Below, piece by piece: positions 17,201 to 29,200 of a stretch of 64,000 nt of DNA. The notes beneath the pieces are model-generated. The model made no database searches and was not told the DNA's origin. It saw only the letters and a program-made list of their open reading frames with translations. Location of the stretch: the NCBI RefSeq assembly GCF_007754155.1, contig NZ_CP037423.1, positions 9,916,938 to 9,980,937 of the forward strand. The letters are read 5' to 3'. A program made the translations under genes and the position numbers. Position 1 is the stretch's first letter. Each line of letters begins with the position of its first letter. The stretch comes from Stieleria neptunia (lineage in GTDB: Bacteria > Planctomycetota > Planctomycetia > Pirellulales > Pirellulaceae).

Positions 17201-20200
17201 CGTCATTTGCATGCTGCTGATCTGACCGGTGACTCGGTTGACGGTCTGGTTTCCGGTTCCCATCGCGGTCGTCATGCTGGTACGGCTTTCTTCGAGCGTG
17301 TGGTTTTCTCGCGTGCCGCTTCCGTCGTCTCTGGAGCTGAACGTGCTTTCGATCGTAAATTCGCCGCTGTACCGATTCCCTTGTTCGGTTGAACGACGAT
17401 CGGAAATCGACATCGATGATTCGCTGTCGGTCAGAGACTGATTAGTGTTTTCGGAATCGCTTGACGATTCGGTGTGTTCGTCCGACGTGCGATTGAGATC
17501 TCCGGTGATATTGTTTCCATCACTGGTCGACGTCGTTTCCGTTCTGGACATGCTGTCGGTGGTGGTCACACTGGACAAGTTCTCGCGGGTGGAATTCGAT
17601 TCGCGGGTCACGGTCGACGACGACTGGTTGTCAAACACGCCGGTGATCGAATTGGCGTTTCCACTGGAACGGGAAGTGGATTGAACGGTGAATTCCCCAC
17701 TCACGTTTTCAGACGCATCTGGTCCGTTGCTCGACTGGGAGGTGCTCTCGTCTGTACTGGACGCATTTTCGGTGGTCTGCGAATCGCCGCTGATGGAGTT
17801 CCCGCTCGACTCTGAATTCTGTTGTGATTCGGTGGTGGTTTGAACCGTTTTCGTGGACGTTTGATTCGTCACGGTCGAATCGGTTTTGGCATCGGTTTGG
17901 ACGGACTGTTGATTTTCAAAATTCCCGACGATGCTATTCGTCGTGCCGCTGGAGAGGATGGTCGAGGAGGACTCGGAATGCGTGATCGACGTTTGGATCA
18001 GCAGCGTTTCGGTGATGTCCTGGGTTTCCTCGGACGTCGTCCGGGACTCCGAACTCATCTCGCTGGAGATCTGATTGCCTTCGGAAGACGACCGATCGGA
18101 GGTTTCCACCTCGACCTTGATCGTTTGTGTCAGTTCGCCGTTTTCGGTGACGACTTCCTTGGACGACTGGGAGGTTCCGCCGACCGATCGCGAGTAATCG
18201 CCGGTCAAACTGTTGAACTCGGAAGAGATCTGGTCGGTCCGTTCCGACTCCGTGTTGGTGGTGCTGGTTTTGGTTTGGTTGGTGAGCCGTTCCTCGGACT
18301 CGGAATACGTCGTCGTTTCTTCTGTCTTGGAGACGTTCCCGTCCTTGGAGTTTCCAGAGCCTTCAAACGTGGTTTCCGATTCAACGGTTTCATCGCTCTC
18401 GGTCGTCAGCGGTGCGTTGGTCATCGCACGCTCGGTGACAACCTTGGCGTAGCTGAATCCGTTGAACTCAAAGTCACCGGATTGCGAGTTGCCGCTTTTG
18501 CTGGAATCACCGTTGGATTCGGTGGTGGCGTCGGTGGTGCGGGTCAGCGACTGGTTGGTTTCCGAAACGTTGGTGGTGTCATTGGCGGTGTATTCCTCGC
18601 TGATTTCGAAATCGCCGCTCTTTTTGTTTCCCTCGGTTTGAACGTCGACCTCTCGCGTGCCTTCGGAGTCCGTGATCACCGTTGACGTTTGGTTGACGGT
18701 CCGATCACTGGTGGTGTATCCGGTGTGGCGGTTTTCTTGGTAGGTGTAGTCGCCTTCGTAGAAGTTGCCCGACTGGGTCACGGTGATGTTCGTCGTCGAT
18801 TCATTGGTTGCATGGGACGAGAGTTCCTGATTGACCGTGTCCGAGGTGACGGACGATTCGGAGACACTGGTGGTATTAAAATTAAAGTCACCGCCTTCGT
18901 TGTCGCCGGTTCCTTCGAGCGTCGATTCACCGGAGGAGGTTGCGGTGGAATTTTTTGTCAACGTTTGATTGGTCTCGGTCGTCGTCGTGTCGGACGAAGA
19001 AACGGTGTTGCTGTTGATGGTGAACGATCCGGTCAGGCTGCCGGACTTGGACGTCGTCGTGTGCGACTCGCTGGTACCCGACGTGTTGATTTCTCGCGGG
19101 CTGTTGATTTGTTGCTGTTGAATGATGGACGTCGTGACGTCGCGTGTGATGGTGATGGAGTAGTCGTCATCGGAGACCATTCCGGTGGATCGGAATGACG
19201 ATTCCGTTTCGGTCACGTGGACGAATTCGAACGATTGTCGACCGCCACGATGGTCGACCGATGAAGTGGTGTCGATGGTGTAGTCGCGGGTGACGTCGCC
19301 GGGGGCGCCGTACTCGCGCAGGATCTCGGTGGTTTCGCTACTTCCCTCGATGCGGAAATCGCCGACGAAAGCGGAGCCACCGCCGCCGATCAAACTGTCG
19401 ATCTGTGATTGCAAGTCGCCGTCGATGAACCGCTCCCCGGTGGTGGTGTAGTCCGAAGTTTTGACGGTGGTCAGCGTCCAGTCGAATTCGCCGTTTTCAA
19501 AGGTCTTTTCGTCGACGAAGTAGCTGGTGGAATTGACTTCCGTTTCCGATTCTTCGGCGAACGAATTGGTTTCGATACATCCCTTGCCTTCGCTGGACCC
19601 GTCGAACCCGGTCTCATATTTTTCGACGACGAACGAATCGGGCGAGAAGGACACGGCATCCAGGGTTCCGCTGGCGAGCACTTTGCGGATATTGATCGAT
19701 GAACCGCTGCCGGTTTCGCTGGCATTGGGTTCCCCCTGACCGTCGCTGCCTGCGGTGGCCAGACCGAACGAATAGACGAAGCCTCCGTAACCGACCGAAA
19801 CCACGTCGAACTTCCCGGTCGATCGGTCCAGGGTGGCGCGTGTCGCCAGGCCGGCGGATCGGATTTCTTCGTCACTGGGCGGGCTGGCTTCGCAACTGGC
19901 GCCGCCACCGTCGCTTTCTTCCGGCTTGATCGGCGAGGCGAAACTTTGGATTTCGGGGGTGGTATCGTTTCCTTCGTCATCGACCAGGACCAGTTTCTCG
20001 ATATCCTCTTCGTTGATGACATTGACGATGTTGGCCAGCGAAACGGCGACTCCACCGGTTTCATTTTTTGTGTCGGTGATTTGGACCGTGATCGCATAGG
20101 GGCCTTCACGGTCATAGATGTGTTCGGCGACGACTTCGAAGCTGAGCGGCAAATCATCCATCGCGACGATCTTTCCGTCACCGGTTTGTCCGTCACCGAA

Positions 20201-23200
20201 ATCAATTTTGGCGACGAATTGGTCGGGAGTTGCCAACGGATCTCCGGCGACAAACCGGGCGACCGCCGCGCCGTCCTCACGTTTGAAAACTTCGTTTTCG
20301 CTTAGTTCACGTCCTTCAAAAGCGTAGATCAAATCACCCGTCGCACTGATCGGCGGATTGGCCCGCACGACCTTCTCGCCGTCGGTGAAGACGATCTGGC
20401 CCGAGTTGTTGATGATGTCAAAACCTTTGATCTCTGAAATCGCGCCGATGCCCGGCAGCGTTTCCCCGATGGTGACCACGCGGTTCAATCCGATGAACAA
20501 CTGGGGATCGAGCGGACCGCTCTCGAATTTTCCGGGATAGAAGCTGACCGCGTGCAAGCTTTCTTTGCCGTCCGCCATCGCCATGAACGAAATGGTGAAG
20601 AACGGCGTGCCGGGTTCGTCACCGACTTTGGGGCCGTTGATTCCGATCGGCCCGGGCAGGATGGCTTCGATCGATCCCAAGTCTTCGCCCTCGAATTCGA
20701 CTTCGTTTGCATCGACCGTTCCGTCGCCGGAAATGCCGACGACTTTGGACCACTCCCCGCTTGCCGCGTCGATCACATAGACGCCTTCACCGCCGGGGCC
20801 GTCACCGGCGACGGCGACGTAACCGGAATCACTGATTGCGGCTTGTTCACCGTAACTTGTGAATCCTCCGCCACCGGTTTGGTTCATGTCAAAATCAAGA
20901 ATCTTGACATCGCCGCCTTCAGTGAAGACGCTGTGCCCGGTGTCGGCAATCATCGCATGTTTGACCGGCTGGTCGATCGGCAGCGCCTTGTACGGCTGGC
21001 GCCCTTCGTGGCCGTACGTCACCAGCTTCAACCCCGTGCTCGTTTCGCTGTTGTTCGTGTTGGCGACAAAGATGGATTGCCCGGCGTTGTTGACCGAGGC
21101 GGTATGTGGAAAGATTGTAACGAACGGTGTCACGTAGATCTGCGGCACCCAAATCGGCATCAATGACGTCGCCAGAGAAACGGCGTTGAGCGTGTCGAAA
21201 TCAAAATTATCGGGATCCTGGAAGGCGTTCCAAACCGGGTTCACGGGTGTGAAATAGGCACTCGACCAAACGGGGTTGAGTGTCCAGATCCGCGGAACCA
21301 ACATGAACTGGGCGGTGAGCGCGAATCCGATCGCACCGGGCAAAACGGCGCCGACGATTGACAGAAACTGGAAATCGATCATTTGTGGATTGCCCCAACG
21401 CAATCCAGCGTTGGCGATCCCCATGTCTCCGACACCGATCTGTTTCGGCGTGCCGTAGGCATCACCACCGAGCACACGTTCGCCGTTCCACAGCTCGGCA
21501 TAGGTGAGTAAAACGTCGGTCAGCGTGATGATCGGCAAGCCCATGATCGGCATGCCCAACATGGCGATCGCATTGAGTTGCCGCTGGGCAAGGACGCGGT
21601 CGTCATCATTGATTTGAACCACGTGGCTGTAGAGCGCCGACGGGACTCCACCGGTGCCATTGTTCGGCGGCATGATCCCCGTCCCGCCCAATGACGACAG
21701 CCCCTGTTCTTCGCTCCAAATGTATAGATAGTCCTTGGACGAATTCGTGGATTGGAATGCGACGTTGCCCTTGTTGTTAATCGAAACACCGTCGCCGACA
21801 TCACCAACTCCGCTGGCGACCAGATCAAAGCTGTAGTTGGACGGCCGCGCGCGTAGGATGACTTCCGCGACGCCTTCGCTGCTGGCCTCGGGCGGTGCCG
21901 CCGCCGGAGCGGCGAATGGAGCGGCGGGCGGCGGCGATTGCCCGTCGTCATCGGCCAGCGGGGCCGGCGGAGCGACTTCACGAACGGTGTAGCGGAACGT
22001 GTCAACGACATCGATTCCGTCGGCCTGCAATTGTGCGATCGTCGCGCTGACCGTCGGGTCATAGCTGAAACTGCCGTCGGCATAGACGATCACGCGGGCG
22101 CCATATTGGCTGAACCCGTCAAAGGAGGCTTCCAGGATGGTTCCGTTGCTGGCCGCATCGGGGTCGTAATCGTTGGCCAAAACGCCGTCCGACGCCGGGA
22201 CTTCGATCTTTTGCGTCGCGACGGTCCAGAACCCTTGTTCGATCCCATCGGTCGTCGCGACCGGTGCGTCGTCGACTCCGATCACTTCGATTCGCACCGT
22301 CGCGATCGATTCGGCGCCGCGATCGTCCAGCACGACGTACTGGAACGTGTCGATCGTCGTGTCACCTTCGGCCAGTTCCGCGAACGCGCCCGCCGGGTCG
22401 TAGTCAAAGGTTCCGTCGGGGCGCAGGGTGACGCTCGCCCCGCCGGCGCTCAGCAGATCGGTGCGACTGGGGTCGATCACCAGCGGCGGTGGCGAATCGA
22501 CATCGCTGTCATTGGCCAACAAACCGTTCGCCAGAGTCGTCGTCAGCAGACCATTTGCCGACAAACCGGTATAGAAGTCGTCGATCGCGGTCGGGGCATT
22601 GTTCAGTCCGGTGACCGTCATCGACACGATCGCGGTTGCCGAAGGATCAAATCCGTCGATGACACGGATCAAGAAACTGTCATCGGTCGAGGCTCCCGGA
22701 GCGAGCGACTCGATCGCAGCGGCGCCCGTGGCATCGTAGACAAAGGAGCCGTCGGCGGCGATCGTCACCGTCGCACCGCGCGTACTGGTCACCGTCTCTT
22801 CGACCATCGCCAACGGTCCGTCGCCGGGCAATTGATCCGAATCGGAAGCACCGCTGAGCAACGACTGGAACGATCCCGATACGATCTCGCCGTCTTCGGT
22901 GATCGTGAGCGACGCGTCAGCGGCCGAGGGCGGGACATTGATCGGGCTTTGCACCCACACTTGGGCGACGGCGGTATCGGTCGATCCGCTCGGGTCGCTG
23001 ACCGTGTAGGTGATTTCATCCAGCAGGTGTTCGCCCGCCGGAAGCGAGTCGAACGCGGCGACACCGGTCGGATCGTAAACGAAGCGGCCGTCGACCATGC
23101 TGATCGCGGCGCCACGCGAGCTGGTCGCGGAAATCGACGGGACCGTCAAGACATCGTTGACGTCGGGGTCGAAATCGTTCCGCGTCAGGTCCGCGAAATC

Positions 23201-26200
23201 GATCGCAACCGGCACGCCGGCCCGGGTGTACAGCGTCGGTGTCAGCACGGACGGCACATCATCGACGCCGCTGGGACCTTGGTTCTCGCCGCTGATCGTC
23301 AAAAACACCGTTGCCGTGGCCAGCTGATTACCGCTATCGCGCAGCGAGTACGTGAAGCTGTCGGTGACGGTCTCGCCACTGCCGACGCCGGTAAAGACCG
23401 TGCCGGGATCAAACGTGAAACTTCCATCGGGAGAAACGCTGACCGAAGCCCCCCAACGCGAGCTCGAATCGTATCGCTCGACCAACGAGACGCCCGCCGA
23501 ATCGTTGCCGCGCAAACCGTCGGCTGCAGCGACCGAAAGTGTTGTCGACGCGGAGACATCGTAATAATCCGTGACGGCAAAGACGCCGGATGATGTGGGT
23601 ATCGGCAGCGCGATCTCGACCGATCGTGTCGCGGCGCCTTCGGATAGATCAGCGATCGTCGCGGACGCCACGCCCGGCGTCGGTGCGGTGTCGGCGGTAA
23701 AGCTGAAGGTCAACGAATCGCTGCCGGCCAATCCGTCGGTCAGCGGATCGACCGCTGAAAGCTCGATCGAATCACCACCGGGTGTATAGGCCGCGGTCCA
23801 CGTCGGCGGAATCACGAAATCACTCGCCGTGACGTCGGTCGGAATCGGAATCGAGATCGCATCGACCCGCTGCGCCAGATCCGCCGCACCGGTCGCGGTG
23901 ATGGCGTAGCGATAGGCGTTGCCGATCGGCGTCACGCCGGTCTGCAGGCCAGGTTGTCCGGCCGAGTCGCGGGTCCAAGTGACTTCGGTCGGTTCGCTCT
24001 GCCGTCCCTGTGAGTCGACGGCAGAAAAATACAGCACGTGATCTCCGTCGACAAACGGCGCCCCGTTGATCATTTCAAGATCGGTCGCGTCGAGCGTGAA
24101 TTGACCGTTGGAAAGAGAACCGACCAGATCAACCACTCCGCGGGTGAACGTCGGATCGGTGCTGACGATCGCGCTGCTGATCGCGTTTTCGGCCCGCAGT
24201 TGTCCCCGGATCAGCGGCGGTGCCACGGCCCCCTGATCGGTCACGTCAAACGTAAACGTCGGTGGCAAGATGGCTCCGCGGGTGAACACAAAGGTCTGTT
24301 CGCTGACATTGCCGGCGGGGTCTTCGCTGGTCACCACAAACTCGTTTGCACCGACATCCAGATCGACGACGAAGAAGAACTGCCCGCCGCCATTGGCGAT
24401 CGGCATCTCGTTCTGGCCGGTCATGGTGATGCGGCTTCCCGGTTCTGCCGTTCCGGCCAACGTGACTTGATCATCGGTCGTGTGGTTGTCGCGGACGCTG
24501 CTGCGGTGGAACGCCAGCATTTCCAGCGTGATGTCCGTCGGCGGTATCGCATCGATGCCCAGCACCAAGGGATCCGATGGTCCGGCCAGATTTCCCGCGG
24601 CGTCTTCGATCGTCGCAGTCACGTTGTACGTGCCCGAATCCAACGCGGGCATCGTGTACTGGGCCACTCCGGTGGACAGCACTTCGCCGACAAAGATCGA
24701 ATCGACAAAGAACTTGACCAATGCGCCGCGTTCGGCGAACAGACGCACCGTCGGTTCGGTTTCGGCCGTCAAGTTATCGAACCTGTCGTGTCCGAGGTCG
24801 CTGGACGTCACTAGGTCCGGCGGCGTTTGGATCGGCGGACCGGTGCGGTCGAGGTCGAATTGCAACTCGGCGGTGGACGCGTTTCCGGCGGCATCGGTCG
24901 CCGTTAACGACAGCAGATGCCGTCCGTCGGGCAGGGCGCCGCCGAATAAGGCTTCCAATCGAGCCACGTCGATCGACAACAAGTCTTCGTTGAGTGCCGA
25001 TGTGATCTCGATCGCCCGACGACCGTCCAACGATCCGAGCAACGAAACGATTTCCGACGCGTCGCGGATCGTTCCGCCGACCGTCGGATCTTGCGTCCGC
25101 GTATCGGTGTCACTGCGACCGGTGTCGTTGACCAGGTCGATGTCAAAGACTGGGCCATCCGCATCGACAAAGATCACATCCACGTCAACGGTGGCGGTAT
25201 TGCCAGCCGGATCGGTCGCCAGAACCTGCAGGGCATTCAGGCCGGCGGAAAGCGTGACGCCTTCGATTTGGAATCGACCAAAGTCATTGGCGTCGGCAAA
25301 GTACGGCGTCCCGATCACTTCCAGTCGCGTTCCGGCTTCCGCGGCGCCGACCAACGTGACGGGGTTCGTCGTGGTGTGCAGCGAGCTTCCCAAGTCGACC
25401 CTTTGCTGCGCGGCCGAAAGAGCGACCGTGGGCGCGATAAATTCGTTATCAAACGTCACGAACCGCGGCGCGGTAAAGAAACTGATGTTGCCGGCCGCGT
25501 CGACGGATTGAGCGACGTAGCGATGTCGCCCGCGCTCGCTGGCGACGCTCAACATCACGTCCCCGCCCGCGGCGGCGTGATCCACTTCTTCACCATCGGC
25601 GAACAGAATGACCTCGGCATCCGCGGCATCCACATTTGTCGTGAATGTCAGCGTCGAACGATTGGTGAAACCGTCGCCGGCGATTCCGGAATCGCTGGCC
25701 GGATCGAGCACGAGCGGCGCCGGTGTATCCGGTCGGGTCGTATCAAGCGTGAACGAAAGTTCGGCGATGTCTGATGCGTGCCCCAGAATGTCGGTCGCCC
25801 GCATGCGAACACTGATCAGTCCGTCGCTGAGCCGACGACCTGCGATGGTTTCCAGAACGGATCGATCCAGGTTGAAGGCGTTGTCCCGCAGTGAACCGAG
25901 CGTATTGACAAACGGACCTCCGGCGACGCTGACTTGGAAGCTTGCGATACGACTGGCATCGTCCACCATCCCCGCGACCGTCGCGTCCTTCGTCAAGGCG
26001 TCGCTGTCCGATGCGCCGGTGTCATTTGCCAGTGCCAGTTGAATCTGCGGCGGCGACAAGTCGGGGGCGTCGTAGCGCTCCGCGACTTCGCGTTCGATCG
26101 GATTTCCGGCCAAGTCTTCGGCCAGCACGCGGAAACGGTTCAGGCCATCGCGCAGATTGATGTTGTCAAAGGTAAAACTTCCGTCGGCCGCCGAAACAGT

Positions 26201-29200
26201 TTCGCCGATGGCGGTCTGGGAATCCAACCCGCGATATAGAAACACGGTCGCGTCGGCTTCGGTCACGCCGCTGACACTCCCGGCATCCGAACCGACGGCC
26301 GGCAACGCAATCGCCGCCGTCAACGTATCCGGCGCGGTCGTGTCGATCAGCACGGTCAGCGGGTCACTGATCGAACTGACGTTGCCGGCCAGGTCCGTCA
26401 TCGTGGCGGTGATCTGCCGGCTGCCTTCGGTCAGCCCGGATAACGTGATTTCGCTCTGTCCTTCGGGCAAACTGAAGTCGGCATGTGGAACCCCGTCGAC
26501 GAAGACGTCCACGACAGCTTGCTCGGTGACGTCCAGCGTCAGGCCGAGCTTGGTTGCCCGTGTGATCGCATCGCTGTCGCTGCGTCCGAAATCGCTGGCC
26601 GGAGACAGCGTCAGGTCGGCCGGTGCAGCCGGCGCCGTTGTATCCGACACGAATGAGACGCTGCGCTCGGCGGAAGTGTTGTCGTAGACGTCGACGGCGA
26701 CCAGCGAAAGCGTGATCTGTCCATCATCGATCGGGCCGCCGATCGCGGCGGCAATGTCCGTCGGCGAAAGCGCGAACGTCGATCCCGAGAGGAACCCGAC
26801 CACATCCACCGGTCCGTACGAGCTGGCCGTGGACGTTTGTGATGAAACGACCTGCACGTTCAAGAACAGTCCTGCGATCGCGGATTCATCTTGGATCGCG
26901 CCGGACAGCGAGGCTTGTGAAGTCACTGCGTCGTTGAAGTACCGACCGGTATCGTCGGCGAGTGTCAGCGCGATCGACGGCGGATTGGACTCCAACCGGG
27001 GACGGAACACGTTGACGCTGCGTTGACGTGAATTCCCAAGTGCGTCGGCCGATGCGATGGTCAACGCGTTGGGGCCGAATCGCAGGGGAACGTTCGCGAG
27101 CAAGAATTGACCGGCGGCATCGGCCGTGGCGGAAATCGCCGATCCCAGCAAGGTCACGGTGGCCGCCGGTTCGGTGGTTCCGACCAGGGTCACGACATCA
27201 CGGTCGGTGGTTTGGTCACCGATCGTTCCGGTATCGCTGGCGGGATCCAGATCGAGCGAAGTGATCAGCGGGGCCGTCGTGTCGATGGTGATTTCGAGTG
27301 TGTCGCTGCTGCCGCTGCGATTGCCCGTGGGGTCTTCCGAGGTGGCCGTGAAGGTAAACGTGCCGTCGCCCAGTCCATCCAAATTGATCGGGAAATCGAC
27401 GGGGCTTTGCGCCATCCCCAAACCGACTTCGTCGCCGTCGCGGAACAACCGCACGATGCTGCCGGTTTCGCCGACGCTGCGGACGACCACGTTGGCGTCC
27501 GCAACCGTCACCCCGCTCACCTCGCTGCCGTCGGGCAGCAGCAACACAGGCGTCGAAGGAGTCGGAGGCGCGGTGTCATCGATGGTAAACTCGACGTCCA
27601 CCGGATCGGACGTGTTGCCGAATCGATCCGTCGCGACCATCGTGATCGTGTGATCCGCTTCGACGAAGGCTTGGCCGGTGCGTGTGAACAGTTCCGCCAT
27701 CGAAAGTCGCAGCGAATTCTCGGCCGACAATTCGCTCGCCAATTCGATCGTTGCCGACCCATTGACCGACAGACTCAACGAACTGATCTCGCTGACATCG
27801 TTGATGACGAGTGAAAATTCTGCATTGCTCTGGTAGGCATTGACCAGCGGCAGCGCGTTGTTGGGCAAGGTCACCGAGGCGATGATTTGTGGCGCGACGC
27901 CATCGGTGGTGTCGGACAAGCGATTGCGCCAAGCGACGAAATCGTGTCGATCGATGATGCCTTCACCGGTCAGATCTCGATAACGCACGTAGTATTCGGA
28001 ATCGGCGTTGGTGTTCAAACTTTGCCGCAAGTCGCGCCAGTCTTCGACATCGACTTCATTGTTGCCGTTCAGGTCACCGAGCAGATGGTGGAACGGCAAC
28101 GGCATGTAGTCACCCCCGAACTCCGGCCCGGTGCCGAGCGTCAGCAAGCGATTGGCGTTGCTGGCGATTCCCGCCGTTCGAAGCGCCACGTAATACTGTT
28201 TGTCGTCGTTGATCAGTCCGTCGACATCCATGGTCAACGTCCAGGTTTCGGCATCGTAGTGATAACGCGACGGCTGGAGACGGATCTCGTTGCCGTCGAT
28301 ATCGATGATAAAAATGTCGGACGAGGGATCGACGATCCAGGCGTCTTGATTGAACGTGACTTCGAGCGTGTGGATCCAGGACCGCTGGGCTTCGCCCCGA
28401 TTGACGACAAACCCGCTGACCGACATCGGGTCGACGATCACGGATTCCACGTTGACGTCTAACAGCTCGGATTTTGATTTGGGGTCGGCCGTCTGGTCCG
28501 TCGCGGTGACTTCGACTTCCAAATTGGCCTGCCCGGACCAACCCGCCGCAGGAATCAATTCCAAGTCGGCCAAATCGTCCGGCGACAAACGATAATGTCC
28601 GTCTGCGACGCGGGTCCCCCCGCTGAGCGTCGCACCTTGGGGCAGAGCTTGAATCGAAATCATCACGTCTTCGCTACCATCGATGTCCATCGCGGCGGCA
28701 TCGATCACAAGCGGCAACGCCGTGTCTTGCGGTCCGGCGGCTTTTTCGGTCGTCAAACGGGGATCGTCGGTGATGGGCGCGACCGTGATGCTGACGAAGG
28801 CCTGTCCAGAAACATATCCGTCAAAATCTTTCACCGTGTACGTGAAGGAATCATTGCCCGAATAATCTGGATCCGGCGCATACGTGACGGTGCCGCTGCC
28901 GGGACTGATAAACAATTCGCCGTGCTGGGCAGGCGATGTGACGCTGAGGGTCGCCGGATCGAGCAGTGACTCGTTGTCGACGTCATTGGCAAGCACGTCG
29001 AAGACCACGGGCATGTCTTCTTTCGTCGACACCAGATCCGTGTTCGCCACCGGCGCGCGAAGCTGGCCGGCGACCAGAAACACGTTGTCGATCGTGACCC
29101 GGCTCTGCGTCGCGGCATATCCGAGCAGATCCAATGAAAGCACGGCCAAAACCCCGGCGGGGATCCCCGTCAGGTCGATCTGAATCAGCAATCGATCTCC

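Larger units (their letters stand above)
12070..19090 (-). repeat. Ser/Thr/Asn-rich tandem protein array, about 45-50 units
   Basis: About 2,340 residues are built from diverged units of about 46-50 residues with the pattern SGNxIxGxYS...(Ser/Thr run)...TNQTLTV...(Ser/Thr run). Glycine, asparagine and the hydrophobic positions of SGNxIxGxY are conserved while spacer residues drift between S, T, E and D. Many units carry NQT, NQS or NGT, which fit the N-x-S/T sequon. The count is estimated from total length and unit length, not from an alignment. Confidence 0.8.

Noticed and set aside
12070..19090. CRISPR-like or minisatellite-like array
   Set aside because: The periodicity is at protein level; DNA units are strongly diverged, the frame is kept throughout, and there are no identical direct repeats with spacers.
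21938..23593. A 551-codon plus-strand open frame (and others of 250-400 codons at 16,073, 24,480, 43,586 and 46,595) inside the giant gene
   Set aside because: All are antisense to clear repeat domains, are rich in Arg, Asp and Gly, and show no motif or signal peptide.
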